Shown: positions 27,448 to 36,799 of the stretch, piece after piece
How positions within the stretch are numbered: position 1 is the stretch's first letter
Layout of the letters: every line of letters starts with the position of its first letter
Source: Haloterrigena salifodinae
Lineage (GTDB): Archaea; Halobacteriota; Halobacteria; Halobacteriales; Natrialbaceae
Assembly: GCF_003977755.1 (NCBI RefSeq)
Contig: NZ_RQWN01000001.1
Coordinates: 1,132,995-1,196,994 of the forward strand
DNA: 64,000 nucleotides
Direction of reading: 5' to 3'
The notes under the pieces: generated by a model
Told to the model about the DNA's origin: nothing
Database searches by the model: none
The model's input: the letters and a program-made list of their open reading frames with translations, nothing else
Made by a program: the position numbers and the translations under genes

Positions 27448-27852
27448 TCATGCGCGTCTTCTTACCACGGTAGTATCCGGCACGATAGCGGAGCGAACCG
27501 CGTCGCGAAACGGGCGGTCGTCCGGCCACCCGTCGGCGTCGACGCCGAGTCGATCCGGCTGCCCAACGTAGATCCAGACGCGCCGGTCGTCCGGTCCCGA
27601 AACCGCAACCCGAACGTACAGTCCGCGATCGACGCCCTCGTAGCGATCGAGCCGCTTGAGCGCGGGGTCGTCAACCGAGAGGAGTCGGCCCTCGACGCTG
27701 CCGCCCGGAACGAGCGTCGGATACCGGCCGTCGACGCGCTGGAGTCCCTCGAGCGTCGCCGGCCCGACGAACTCGTACTCGCCGGGACCGTCTTCGAGCA
27801 GCGACGCAACCCGTTCGGGATCGGTCAGCGTCCCGTAGACGAAGACCAGCAC
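27448..27852 (-). CDS. Gamma-glutamylcyclotransferase-like (AIG2/GGCT) protein
   Basis: A 134-residue protein of the GGCT fold. The N-terminal substrate loop VYGTL is at residues 5-9 and the likely catalytic Glu is in DRYEGVD (about residue 73). Family members release 5-oxoproline from gamma-glutamyl peptides, but many archaeal members are uncharacterised. It is a stand-alone gene with its own spacer on both sides. Confidence 0.85.
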   Translation of the reverse strand: MLVFVYGTLTDPERVASLLEDGPGEYEFVGPATLEGLQRVDGRYPTLVPGGSVEGRLLSVDDPALKRLDRYEGVDRGLYVRVAVSGPDDRRVWIYVGQPDRLGVDADGWPDDRPFRDAVRSAIVPDTTVVRRRA

Positions 27853-27945
27853 GCGTCGGGGTACGCGCCCGACGGTCTTGCCCGTACTGGTTGGTCTCGC
27901 GCTGCTGGGACTGGTATCGATGTCGTCGAAACAGACCCGCGACGC

Positions 27946-27956
27946 CGAAAAAACTG
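27946..27956 (-). terminator. U-tract terminator candidate after citrate synthase
   Basis: On the minus strand a run of six T lies about 20 nt after the citrate synthase stop codon. U-rich tracts are sufficient for archaeal termination, so this is a plausible end of that transcript. Confidence 0.35.
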
Positions 27957-27975
27957 ACTTGCTCGAGCGACCGCG

Positions 27976-29124
27976 TTACCGCTCTTCGACCGGGACGAAC
28001 TCCTGATCCTCCGGGCCGGTGTACCGCGAGAGGGGACGGATGAGACGGTTATCCTCTTGGTACTCGAGGACGTGACCGACCCAACCGCCGGCGCGGCTCA
28101 TCGCGAAGATGGGCGTGTACATGTCGATCGGGATGCCGAGCTGGTAGTAGACCGAGCCGGAGTAGAAGTCGACGTTCGGGGCGATCCCCTTCTCGGCCAG
28201 CCCCTTCTCCTGGGAGAGGTACTCCTCGATCGTGGTGGTGATGTCGTACCACTTCGAGTTGCCGCTCTCGGCGAGTTCCTTGCTGCGCTCTTGCAGGATC
28301 TTCGCGCGGGGGTCCTTGACGTTGTAGACGCGGTGTCCGAAGCCGGGAATGCGCCGGCCTTCGTCGGTCGCCTGCTCGACCCAGTCGAGGGGGTCGAGGT
28401 TGCTCTCGTCGATCTCCATCAGTACCTCCATGACGTCCTGATTCGCGCCGCCGTGAAGCGGGCCGGAAAGGGCACTGACACCGCCGGTCACGGCACTGTA
28501 GATGTCGGCCATCGTCGAGCCGATCACCATCGACGTAAACGTCGAGGCGTTCAGGCCGTGGTCCGCGTGCAGGATCAGCGCCTGGTCGAAGGTTTCGGCG
28601 TGGACGTCGCTCGGCTCCTCGCCGGTCAGCATGTACAGGAAGTTCGCGGCCAGCCCCAGGTCAGGATGGGGGTCGACCGGCTCCTCGCCGAGTCGATAGC
28701 GCTCGAAGGCTGCCAGCGCGGTTGGGATCTTGGCGGTGATGCGCCGCCCCTTGCGCATCGTCGCCTCGAGATCCTCAGGATCGGCGTCGTTCTCGGGCTC
28801 ATAGGCCGAGAACATCGAAACCGCGGTTCGGAGGGCGGCCATCGGCCGTTCGTCGGCCGCCGCGAGCCGCTCCATGGCGTCGAGAACGTCGTCGTGGACC
28901 TCGCGCTCCTCGGAGAGCGCCGCAGCGAACGACTCGAGTTCGTCCGCGGTCGGGAGTTCGCCGTGCCAGAGGAGATAGAGGACTTCCTCGTAGCTCGTGC
29001 CGCGAGCGAGATCCTCGATCGAGTACCCTCGATAGATCAGTCGACCGGCGTCACCATCGATCGAGCTGAGCCCTGACTCTGCGACAAGGACTCCCTCCAG
29101 TCCTTTTTTGAGATCGTCAGCCAT
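27976..29124 (-). CDS. Citrate synthase
   Basis: A 382-residue enzyme condensing oxaloacetate and acetyl-CoA in the TCA cycle. Family motifs are IYRGYSIEDLA, HADHGLNASTF (active-site His), GPLHGGANQDVMEVL, GFGHRVYNVKDPRA (His and Arg of the active site) and the catalytic-Asp region NVDFYSGSVYY. ATG 29124 gives the standard start (MADDLKKGLEGV). Length fits the compact prokaryotic (type I) form. Confidence 0.95.
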   Translation of the reverse strand: MADDLKKGLEGVLVAESGLSSIDGDAGRLIYRGYSIEDLARGTSYEEVLYLLWHGELPTADELESFAAALSEEREVHDDVLDAMERLAAADERPMAALRTAVSMFSAYEPENDADPEDLEATMRKGRRITAKIPTALAAFERYRLGEEPVDPHPDLGLAANFLYMLTGEEPSDVHAETFDQALILHADHGLNASTFTSMVIGSTMADIYSAVTGGVSALSGPLHGGANQDVMEVLMEIDESNLDPLDWVEQATDEGRRIPGFGHRVYNVKDPRAKILQERSKELAESGNSKWYDITTTIEEYLSQEKGLAEKGIAPNVDFYSGSVYYQLGIPIDMYTPIFAMSRAGGWVGHVLEYQEDNRLIRPLSRYTGPEDQEFVPVEER

Positions 29125-29295
29125 AGTCGATATTCCGCACCCCATTGGAAAAGTATTGTCGTTTGTTCGCCGTCACAGCCAAATGCGTGTGATGTCTCCG
29201 TTTCGTTCCGTGCGTATGGTCAATCGAACCCGTTATAAGAACTGCTAATTCGACGTTCGGTCACCAACCACTATATGAGGACGAATTGTTTTACA

Positions 29296-29949
29296 TCATT
29301 TTTCGAGCAGTGCATCGAGCAGTTTCGTCTGGGCGGCGGCCAGATGCTCGGTGAACGTCGATCGAGCGATCCCCAGTTCCTCGGCGACGTCCGTCGCATT
29401 CGCACCTTTCGGATAGTCGAAGTAGCCCATCTCGTGGGCCGTCTCGATGATCTCGCGTTGGCGCGTCGTCAGCAGGTCGCGGTCGACGAGCACCGGATCC
29501 GACGTCTCGTCGTCGTGGTCCTGCGTGAGTTCCTCGACGAGGACGCTCTCGAACCGGTCTCGAAGATCGTCGACGATACCGGCGATCTCCGTCAACTCGA
29601 GCGTTCGAAACGTCAACTCGAGCGCGCCGTCCTGTGCGCGGACCGAGGAAACGGGCGTCCCGGTTCCCTCGACGATTTCGCACGCGCAATCGGCCTCACT
29701 CTCGCGTTCGAATCGGTAGATTTCCTCACGATCGTTCGCCTGAATGGGGGTCAGGTCGGTCGCGGTGCCATCGTTGATCGACTCCGTCTCGGCGTCGGCG
29801 GCGATACCGAACTCTTCGACGACCGTCCCGTCGGTCGACGCCCGCGATCGCGTCACGGAGGTAATCGGCTCGTCGGTGGACGCCGACACGTCCGCGATCG
29901 GGCACTCCCCGGGGTCTTTGACGACGACTGTGGCTCGAAACCCGGTCAT
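29296..29949 (-). CDS. Bat-type HTH_10 transcriptional regulator
   Basis: A 217-residue regulator with an N-terminal variable domain (about 1-155) and a C-terminal HTH_10 domain: LTTRQREIIETAHEMGYFDY, ATDVAEELGIARSTFTEHL, then AAAQTKLLDALLEK. The target is unknown; it lies upstream of citrate synthase but in its own transcription unit. The start at 29949 is the first ATG, and the MTGFRATVVV opening is typical of this family. Confidence 0.85.
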   Translation of the reverse strand: MTGFRATVVVKDPGECPIADVSASTDEPITSVTRSRASTDGTVVEEFGIAADAETESINDGTATDLTPIQANDREEIYRFERESEADCACEIVEGTGTPVSSVRAQDGALELTFRTLELTEIAGIVDDLRDRFESVLVEELTQDHDDETSDPVLVDRDLLTTRQREIIETAHEMGYFDYPKGANATDVAEELGIARSTFTEHLAAAQTKLLDALLEK

Positions 29950-30013
29950 GGAAATGGATTACACACTGGGCGTAATAACCCGTCACCGGAATTCCCGCCG
30001 GATGAAAACACGT

Positions 30014-30182
30014 GAAAGCCCCTGGACCGCTCGCCGCGGGGCGAGCGGCCAGCCCCTTTCAGTCCCACCCGAAAGCCCCGACCCGCTGGCGCCTGCGCCA
30101 GCGGGTTGCCCCTTTCAGTCCCACCCGAAAGCCCCGACCCGCTGGCGCCTGCGCCAGCGGGTTGCCCCTTTCAGTCCCGCCC
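30014..30182. repeat. Three-unit tandem repeat (56-57 bp) with internal hairpins
   Basis: Units at 30014-30070, 30071-30126 and 30127-30182 share the flanks GAAAGCCCC at the left and GCCCCTTTCAGTCCC(A/G)CCC at the right. Units 2 and 3 are almost identical and contain a perfect inverted repeat, ACCCGCTGGCGC/GCGCCAGCGGGT. Unit 1 has a different hairpin, CCGCTCGCC/GGCGAGCGG, in the same place. Conserved flanks with an exchangeable stem suggest a REP-like dispersed element rather than a simple slippage repeat. Confidence 0.85.
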
Positions 30183-30419
30183 GGCCTCGGTGGCCGCTCG
30201 GCCGGCCGAAACGGAGAAACAGACCGGTCGGCCGTCAGAGTGGTCTGGACCGGCCGGCCGGGTCGAAGAGTCGATCCGTCGACCGATTCGGACGGAATCG
30301 AACGAGAAATCGATTCGAGCGAAATCGGCGGAAGCCGAAGCGAGCACGTCACGAGACGAGCGTTCGTCGTCGGTCGAACGCGGTGCGCTACTCGAGGGGT
30401 CGAGCCGGTCAGACGCGAC
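30183..30419. other. Spacer without a recognised gene
   Basis: About 240 bp between the repeat array and the frhB-like pseudogene. It is rich in CGG/GAA words and has short ORFs on both strands, but none has convincing codon use or protein features. Nothing else seen. Confidence 0.5.
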
Positions 30420-31336
30420 TCAACACCACTCCTCGTACTGGTGGACCCGCGCCGGGTTCAGCGGCTGCAGTTCCCGATCGGTGCCGTCGTAGGCCTCGCG
30501 GTGCGCCTCGTAGGTGATGCCGACCGAGCCCTCGGGATCGTACGCCCGCGGGAGGATCGACTCGGCGCAGCGCCGATTCCAGTCGGCGAGTCGCTCGAGT
30601 GCGTCCGGGCAATCGATCGCCGCCGCCTCGAGGCCGTCGGCGGCGCTCTCCCATGCGTCTCGGCCGGCCTCGGTGCGGACGACGACCGTCGTTTCGCTCT
30701 CCTCCGTGCCGACGTTCCCGGCACTGATGTCGGCCCCGGCGCCGACGAAGTCCGCACACTCCCACAGCCACGCAGGCCCGCGGCGTCGAACTCGTCGACG
30801 TCGGCCTCGAGCAGCACGTTGCCGGACTCGTCGAAGGCATAAAGCACGCCGGCAGTGATATCGAGCTTGTCGACTCGTTCCGGATCGACGTCGAAACGCT
30901 CGAGGCGCGAGACCAGCCGCCCGTACTCGAAGCTCCGGGTACACATCAGCGCGATCGGATCGGCCGGCTCGTGGTCGTACCGGTCGAGCGCGGTCGCACC
31001 CTGGATCACGCAGGGCGTCCCGACGAGCGCGAGGTCCGTCTCGGCGGGATCGAGCCCCTCCTCGGCCAGCAGGTCGTTGATCCGTCCCAGTCCCATCGTC
31101 TGGTTGTAGATGCTGCCACCGGCTTCGAGGAGGTCCTCGCGGGAGGTCGCGAGAAACGGCTCCCCGCGAAGCGGGTCCGAATCGCTCTCGCGGGCGACGA
31201 CGGCGCCGTCGAGGTCGCCGGATTCGATCAGTTCGGCCAGCAGAGCGGTCACGGCGCCGCCGTCCTGTCCGGTCGCCGCGGCGTCGCCGTTCGCTCGCGC
31301 GGCGTAGGTCGCCGGCTCCTCGAGACCCTCTTTCAA
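30420..31336 (-). pseudogene. Coenzyme F420 hydrogenase/dehydrogenase beta-subunit (FrhB-like) pseudogene
   Basis: The first frame reads GQDGGAVTALLAELIESGDL, LALVGTPCVIQGA and YAFDESGNVLLEADVDEFD. It then shifts by one base at a motif that should read GCDECADF, where one base appears deleted in the Asp codon (near 30770). The second frame continues with CADFVGAGADISAGNVG to a stop at 30420. The N-terminal ferredoxin-like part of longer homologues is absent, and the frame opens only at a TTG. It is broken by a frameshift and probable 5' truncation. Confidence 0.8.
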
Positions 31337-31687
31337 CTACGTCTCAGGGTAAGCCGTACCGCAGCTCCGGAACCACGGCAGCGCCGCGTCTCCACTCGCG
31401 ACAGCTCCGTTACCCATCGTACGTCCGGCCTTTATTCGACCGCCGCGACGGGATCGATAGCAGGGGACTCGAGACCGGCGGTCGCCGCTCATCAGACTCG
31501 TCACTGGGTTCGGCAACAAAATCCGGGAAATGGTGCCGGCCCACGGAGTCGTACCGTGCCGTGTGAGGTCGCGGGACACTGATCGCTCTGTTCGAACCGA
31601 TACAGTTCTCCCGACGCCGGTTCGACGGAAGGGACGTCCGGTCCCGAATGCGAACGAGATGAACCGCAGAACAGTCGAATCGCCGAT
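31337..31687. other. Spacer without a supported gene
   Basis: About 350 bp between the frhB-like pseudogene and sepF. The minus strand has an AT-rich CGAATAAAGG patch near 31430 that could be the promoter of the broken gene. Short ORFs on both strands look like noise. Nothing else seen. Confidence 0.4.
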
Positions 31688-32050
31688 TCAGACCCGCTGG
31701 CCCAGTTTCTCGCGGCTGATGTGGACGCCGGTCGGCGTGATGATGATCTGATCGTCGCCCTTCCGGACGATGTCGCCGTCGACCTCCTGGGCGACCTGCC
31801 GGAGTTCGTCGACGATGTGTTCGACGGTGCTGTCCGAGGTTCGCAGACGCGTGATGTCCGCGATGACGATATCGCCGTCGTAGACGGCGTCTTTGATATC
31901 GATGGCGTCGGCCTGGTCATTGACTTCGGCGATATGTACCTGCATGGCCGCCTCGGCCGAACTCGCCGACGCGTCGTCGAGATCCAGTTCGACGTAGTCC
32001 TCGGCCGTCCGAGACTGACCGCCGCCGAGGATTTTGCTCATAAGTCCCAT
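31688..32050 (-). CDS. sepF: Cell division protein SepF
   Basis: A 120-residue archaeal SepF. The N-terminal amphipathic membrane-binding helix (MGLMSKILGG) is followed by a short acidic linker (AEDYVELDLDD) and the SepF core (VHIAEVNDQADAIDIKDAVYDGDIVIADI), which binds the FtsZ C-terminus. In archaea SepF anchors FtsZ to the membrane at the division site. It stands alone here. MGLMSKIL is chosen as start because the helix begins at once. Confidence 0.92.
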   Translation of the reverse strand: MGLMSKILGGGQSRTAEDYVELDLDDASASSAEAAMQVHIAEVNDQADAIDIKDAVYDGDIVIADITRLRTSDSTVEHIVDELRQVAQEVDGDIVRKGDDQIIITPTGVHISREKLGQRV

Positions 32051-32401
32051 TGGGGTAACCCACCGCGGCCGCCAGTATAGTTCTTACGTCAGACACAGTC
32101 ACGACTTCGAATGAATCAGCCCCGAACACGGGCGGACGAGTCTCGAGGTGGTACCCGGCAGTTACGCCCGAAAATGCGAGGAGACCGTTCCGTTAGACGG
32201 AACGAACGACCGGACCGAAGATATTTCCAAGACGTTTATATTCAAAAACTGTATAAGTGCGGCGCAACGCTCGAGTTATGTCGAATGGAACTCTTCTCGT
32301 CGACCGACCGTCCGACGAACGAAGCTGTCTAGGACGATCCGATGCCGACCCCGCCTATCGAGACCGACGCGAGATTTTTGTCTGCGACCGGTGACCCACG
32401 A
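32051..32401. other. Spacer with promoter-like AT patch
   Basis: 350 bp between sepF and the DUF1028 remnant. TTTATATT near 32235 followed by CTGTATAAGTG is strongly promoter-like. A 38-codon ORF (MSNGTLLVDRPSDERSC onward) starts at 32278 just downstream, but its reality is uncertain. Nothing else seen. Confidence 0.35.
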
Positions 32402-33039
32402 ATGATGACGTTCAGCATCTGCGCTCACGAGGCATACGAGACCCCTGACGGCGATAGCCACCACCGATTCGGCGTCGCCGTGACGACCCGCCTGCCTGGC
32501 GTCGGTGCCCTCTGTCCGTTGGTCAGCGACCGCAGCGCCGTCGCGACCCAGAGCCTGGTCAACGTCGAACTCGGCGACCGCGGACTCGCGTATGTCGAGG
32601 ACGGACTCGCGATCGACGACGTCGTCAGAACGCCGGCGTTCTGACGGCCCATCAGACGGAGTTTGATGAACCCCCTCGAGGCGCTGCTCAACGCCGACGA
32701 GGGCGCCCTGCAGCGACAGTTTCGCGGCGTCGATCGCGAGGGGACGTTCGCCTTCATCGGCGCGGAGTGCGTCGAGCGCTCCGGACACCTCGGGCGCGAC
32801 AACTTCACCGTCGCCGGCAACATACTGACCGGCGAGGACGTCCTCGAGGCGGCCACGGCCAACTACGCGGCCAACGCCGTCCACGAGACGACCGAGCGCC
32901 ACGACTGGGAGTCGGCGTACAACGACCTGCGGATCGTCGCGAGCGAGACTACGACCTCGCGATGGCCGGCTACGAATCCACGTTAGCGCGGTACAGCGAC
33001 GCCTTCGAGGCGGACTCGCTCGAGTCCGTCGATAACTAG
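32402..33039 (+). pseudogene. DUF1028 (Ntn-hydrolase-fold) family pseudogene
   Basis: The frame opens as TFSICAHEAYETPDGD, then FGVAVTTRLPGVGALCP and ATQSLVNVELGDRGL, a good DUF1028 start. After IDDVV comes an apparent insertion of about 18 codons with a TGA stop at 32642-32644, near a small inverted repeat (AGAACGCC/GGCGTTCT). The family sequence then resumes in the same frame (LEALLNADEGALQRQ, FTVAGNILTGEDVLEA). The C-terminus is replaced by unrelated codons with a further frame change. It is inactive. Confidence 0.78.
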
Positions 33040-33183
33040 ACGCCGGTCGCGAGGCCATTAGTTCGGTATAGCTATATGTGGTTCATTTCGGGTTCGTCCC
33101 GTCGTTCGGCGTTACGCACCCGACAGTGAAGGGAGGACCAGGACGCAGGTCTCGGAGAAACGAACGCTCCCTCCCTCAAGACG
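33040..33183. other. Spacer, nothing seen
   Basis: Short unassigned stretch with an AT patch (GTATAGCTATATG near 33066) that may be a promoter for the uncertain ORF at 33184. Confidence 0.3.
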
Positions 33184-33468
33184 ATGCAGCGTTCGTCGCG
33201 AACACGTACGAGAAGACGCCCGGCTGCCCATCCAGCGGAGGCCGACATCGAGGAGAGGGCCTACGTGCCGGCCACCATCTCTCTCGACGGCGACGTCTAC
33301 GAAATCGTGCGAACCGCGGGCGAACTCATCGAGCAGAGTCTGCGGACGACTGACGCAGTACGGCACGTCGATGGACGGCGCTGCTCGAGATCGACGGGCT
33401 ACATCGACGACGAGTGGAACAGGCTGGAACGTAGTGCCCTCGAGGACGCACAGTCTCCGTCGCGGTAA
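33184..33468 (+). CDS. Hypothetical 94-residue protein (uncertain)
   Basis: The ORF has GC-rich third positions and an acidic, plausible core (EADIEERAYVPATISLDGD, VYEIVRTAGELIEQS, IDDEWNRLERSALED). Its first 20 residues are Arg-rich and look non-native. The true start may be internal, or the gene may be a remnant. No family is recognised. Confidence 0.35.
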   Translation: MQRSSRTRTRRRPAAHPAEADIEERAYVPATISLDGDVYEIVRTAGELIEQSLRTTDAVRHVDGRRCSRSTGYIDDEWNRLERSALEDAQSPSR

Positions 33469-33580
33469 TCAACTGCTCGCGAGGTCTAGCAGTAACGGGA
33501 TTCCATTGCTTCAGCCTCGAAGCGAAACGGAAGTCAGTTACTGGCAAGTCTCAAATGGATCCCAACTGTACCGGGTATAG

Positions 33581-34684
33581 ATGGCGTACTCGTTCCGGTC
33601 TGGGGCCGGCTCCGCGCTCGAGTTCTCGACGAGCGAACTGACGGGCGCGCTAGGTGATTCGGTTACGGTATTGCCGCTGTTGGTCGCCCTCGCGGCGACG
33701 ACGAGCGTCTCGCTGCCCCACGTGCTGGTCGGCTTCGGCGTCTTCCAGATCGTCTGGGGGCTCTACTACGGACTGCCGCTGTCCGTCGAGCCGATGAAGG
33801 CCCTAATCGGGCTGGCGATCGTCGGGACGCTCACCTACGCGGAACTCGCTGCCGCCGGCCTGTTGGCGGGGGGCATACTGCTCGCGGTGGGGAAATTGGG
33901 GCTCGTCGGCCGACTCCAGCGGGTCGTCGGCGAACCCGTGATTCGCGGCGTCCAGTTCGCCGTCGCCCTGCTCCTCCTCGAGGCGGCCGTCGACCTCTCC
34001 GCGGGGAACCTCCCGGTCGCGATCGGCGGACTGGCTGTCGTCGGCCTGTTAGCGATGGTCGGCTACCGGCAAGCCAGCGTGCTGGTCGTACTCGGACTCG
34101 GCGCCCTCGCGGCCGTCGCGACGACGGGACTCCCGACGCCGCAGGTGCCCGCCCTCGCCGTCTTCCCGGCGGGCGGACCGACGCTGTCGAGCGCCGCGCT
34201 CGAGGGGACCGTCGCACAGTTGGGGATGACGGTCGGGAACGCGGCGATCGCGACCGCGCTGCTCTGCGGCGATCTCTACGACCGGGAGATCTCGCCAGAC
34301 ACGCTCTCAACGAGCATGGGCGTGACCTGTTTAGCGGCGATTCCGCTCGGCGGCGTGCCGATGTGCCACGGAAGCGGCGGACTCGCGGGGAAGTACGCCT
34401 TCGGCGCTCGCACCGGCGGTGCGAACGTGCTGCTCGGGGTCGGCTACCTCGCGCTGGCGCTCGTCGCTACGGGCGCCCTGCTGGCCGCGTTCCCGCTCGC
34501 CGTCCTCGGCGTCCTGCTCGTCGTCGTTTCGCTCGAGTTGGCTCGAGCGGCGTTCGAACCGGTTTCCGGCCGGCGCTCGCTGGCGTTCGTGCTGGGCGTC
34601 GGCGCCGTCGGCCTGTTTGTCAACGTCGGCGTCGCGTTCGTCCTCGGCGCCGTCCTCTTCTGGGCGCTGGCTCGAGCGGAGTGA
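33581..34684 (+). CDS. MOT1-type molybdate/sulfate permease
   Basis: A 367-residue polytopic protein of about 10-11 TM helices. The first helix region ELTGALGDSVTVLPLLVAL and the PMCHGSGGLAGKYAFGARTGG segment are characteristic of the MOT1/SulP-related putative molybdate-sulfate transporter family. It imports oxyanions, and substrate choice cannot be read from the sequence. It stands alone, with an AT-rich promoter upstream (CTGTACCGGGTATAG just before the ATG). Confidence 0.85.
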   Translation: MAYSFRSGAGSALEFSTSELTGALGDSVTVLPLLVALAATTSVSLPHVLVGFGVFQIVWGLYYGLPLSVEPMKALIGLAIVGTLTYAELAAAGLLAGGILLAVGKLGLVGRLQRVVGEPVIRGVQFAVALLLLEAAVDLSAGNLPVAIGGLAVVGLLAMVGYRQASVLVVLGLGALAAVATTGLPTPQVPALAVFPAGGPTLSSAALEGTVAQLGMTVGNAAIATALLCGDLYDREISPDTLSTSMGVTCLAAIPLGGVPMCHGSGGLAGKYAFGARTGGANVLLGVGYLALALVATGALLAAFPLAVLGVLLVVVSLELARAAFEPVSGRRSLAFVLGVGAVGLFVNVGVAFVLGAVLFWALARAE

Positions 34685-34915
34685 TCGGTCACTCGAGGCT
34701 GGCGTCTTTCCGCACTGCCCGTGCTGTTTTCGACGGTAGCGTAGCAAATCCTCCGCAAAATCACGGTGAGAACGCCGCTCGAGCGGTGCAGCGGCGGCTG
34801 TCGGCTGGGTCCGTCACTTCCTCGGTTTCGACAGGATAAATTACATACTGCGATATCAAATCCGTCGAACGCGAGAGACGCGGGGCTTTTCTCTCCGGAC
34901 TGCGAAGGTGTGCCG

Positions 34916-35059
34916 ATGCCAGCGAGCTGGGCCAAACTCTTCGACCGAGGCACGGATTACGACGTGGATCTCAAGGCCGTTCGAACGGCGGCCGACGAGC
35001 TATCGGCCGAGAGGGAGAGGGAGACCGACTCGGGGACGGAGGCCGGCGACGATGCCTGA
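34916..35059 (+). CDS. 47-residue protein preceding a PIN-like gene
   Basis: A short acidic protein (MPASWAKLFDRGTDYDVDL, then an AVRTAADELSAERERE helix) whose end overlaps the start of the next gene by 8 nt. That coupling, its size and its helical C-terminus resemble an antitoxin placed before a PIN-domain toxin. I do not recognise a DNA-binding fold, so the antitoxin role is a hypothesis. Confidence 0.5.
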   Translation: MPASWAKLFDRGTDYDVDLKAVRTAADELSAERERETDSGTEAGDDA

Positions 35060-35531
35060 TCGACCGAATCCTGCCCGCGTCGTCGCGGCTCCCGAAGTGC
35101 TCGCGGCCGACCTGCTCGTCGGCGGCGATGCCCGCGAGGCCCTCGATCACGTCCGTCGTCACTCCTGGGTCGAACTCGTCGCGAGCGACCGGTTGCTCGA
35201 GGAAACCGAACGGCTCGTGACCGAGCTCGCCGACGCGGCCCTCGCGGCCGACCACCGGGAGCGACTCGAGATCGAGCGAGTGGCCGTCGACCAGCCGGCG
35301 GACGACCATCCGTCGCTCGCCTCGGCGTACCGAGGGGGAGCCGCACACCTGCTCTCGTACGACGAGGGACTGGGATCAGCGCAGGCGGGCCTCTCCTTAC
35401 AGCCTCGTGTCTCGGTCAGCGTCCGCCCTCCGGACGCGTTCGCGCAACTGTTCGACCCTGAGAGCCTCTACGAGGCCGTCGAAGGTGGCGACTACCCCGG
35501 ACCGGATCGGGACCCGCGAGCGACGGAGTAA
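35052..35531 (+). CDS. PIN-like domain protein (DUF7384-like)
   Basis: A 159-residue protein. The pattern RVVAAPEVLAADLLVGGDAREALDHVRRHSWVELVAS, a helical middle part with DDHPSLASAYRGGAAHLLSYDEGLG, and conserved Asp/Glu positions fit a PIN-like nuclease fold as seen in haloarchaeal DUF7384 proteins. Its ATG overlaps the upstream 47-residue gene. It could be an RNase toxin or an RNA-processing factor; the fold assignment is from pattern only. Confidence 0.6.
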   Translation: MPDRPNPARVVAAPEVLAADLLVGGDAREALDHVRRHSWVELVASDRLLEETERLVTELADAALAADHRERLEIERVAVDQPADDHPSLASAYRGGAAHLLSYDEGLGSAQAGLSLQPRVSVSVRPPDAFAQLFDPESLYEAVEGGDYPGPDRDPRATE

Positions 35532-35609
35532 CACGCGAGAAGAGCATCGCGGCGCGGCCGCTCGAGCCGAGACGCTTATCCGGCCACAGCCGCGAGTAGT
35601 GAGGGGGCA

Positions 35610-36734
35610 ATGAACGATCTCCGCACCGGATTGAGTTACGGGGACGTGCTCCTCGTTCCGAACCGCTCGCCAGTCGACAGCCGCAGCGACGTGGATCTCT
35701 CGACGACGTTCACGCCATCGGTCGAACTCGAGACGCCGCTGGTCTCGGCCGCGATGGACACCGTCACGGAGGCCGAACTGGCGATCGCGCTGTCGCGGGC
35801 CGGCGGGTTCGGCGTCCTCCACCGCTTCCTCACGCCGTCGGAGCAGGCCGAACAGGTCGCGCGCGTGAAAGACGCCGGCGAGCAGGTCGGCGCCGCAATC
35901 GGGATCGACGAAGACTACGTCGGGCGCAGCGCCGCGCTGGTCGAGGCCGGCGTCGACGCGCTCGTCGTCGATGTCGCCCACGGCCACATGGAACGAACCA
36001 TCGACGCCGTCGAACGACTCCGTGAGGAGTTCCCCGAGACGGATCTGGTCGCCGGCAACGTCGCGACGCCCGCGGGCGTCGAGGACCTGGCGGCCGCCGG
36101 CGCCGACTGCGTGAAGGTCGGCATTGGGCCCGGGTCCCACTGCACCACGCGGAAGGTCGCCGGGGCGGGCGTTCCCCAGTTAACCGCCGTCGACGACTGC
36201 GCGGAGGCGGCCGAGGCCCTCGAGGTCACCGTCTGCGCCGACGGCGGCATCCGGACCTCCGGCGATGCGGTGAAGGCGCTGATGGCGGGCGCCGACACCG
36301 TGATGATGGGCAGCCTCTTCGCGGGCACCGAGGAGGCCCCCGGCGCGGTCGTCGAGGTCGACGGCACGCGGTACAAGCGCTCGCGCGGCATGGCGACGAC
36401 GACTGCCGCGGAGAAGCGCGACGACAAGGAGGAGAACGTCCGCGCCGACGAGGGCGTCGAGGCGCTGACCCCGTACAAGGGACCGGTCGCCGACGTCGTC
36501 GAGGAGTTCTGCGCGGGCATCCAGTCGGGGCTCTCCTACTGCGGCGGCCACACGATCCCTGCAGCCCGAGAGAAGGCGGAGTTCATCCGCGTTGCGGCCA
36601 GCGCGAAGGAACGAGAGGGCTACCACGCCGACCACGACTGGGAAGGCGTCGACGTCGACAGCACGGCGAAGGCCGTCGACGGCTCGGGGTCGGACGGCGG
36701 AAGCGGGAACGCGGCCGCGGAAGGCGACGACTGA
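35610..36734 (+). CDS. IMP dehydrogenase/GMP reductase family protein lacking CBS domains
   Basis: A 374-residue TIM barrel with the N-terminal [28 protein letters not shown] with the nucleophilic Cys, the phosphate-binding [10 protein letters not shown] and the [12 protein letters not shown] flap region. There is no CBS pair between the barrel halves, so it is shorter than classical GuaB. The SHCTTR variant (versus SICTTR in IMPDH) leaves both IMP oxidation and GMP reduction open. The Gly/Asp/Ser-rich C-terminal tail is unlike typical members. Confidence 0.88.
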   Translation: MNDLRTGLSYGDVLLVPNRSPVDSRSDVDLSTTFTPSVELETPLVSAAMDTVTEAELAIALSRAGGFGVLHRFLTPSEQAEQVARVKDAGEQVGAAIGIDEDYVGRSAALVEAGVDALVVDVAHGHMERTIDAVERLREEFPETDLVAGNVATPAGVEDLAAAGADCVKVGIGPGSHCTTRKVAGAGVPQLTAVDDCAEAAEALEVTVCADGGIRTSGDAVKALMAGADTVMMGSLFAGTEEAPGAVVEVDGTRYKRSRGMATTTAAEKRDDKEENVRADEGVEALTPYKGPVADVVEEFCAGIQSGLSYCGGHTIPAAREKAEFIRVAASAKEREGYHADHDWEGVDVDSTAKAVDGSGSDGGSGNAAAEGDD

Positions 36735-36799
36735 CAGCCGTCGATCGCCATCGCTTCGGCGCTCGCGATCGGGCTCGAGCGGAGACGGCCGACCGTGAC

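Noticed and set aside
30014-30182. CRISPR array at the 30-kb repeats
   Set aside because: Units are 56-57 bp tandem copies with no unique spacers between them and no cas genes nearby; the palindromes fit a REP-like element better.
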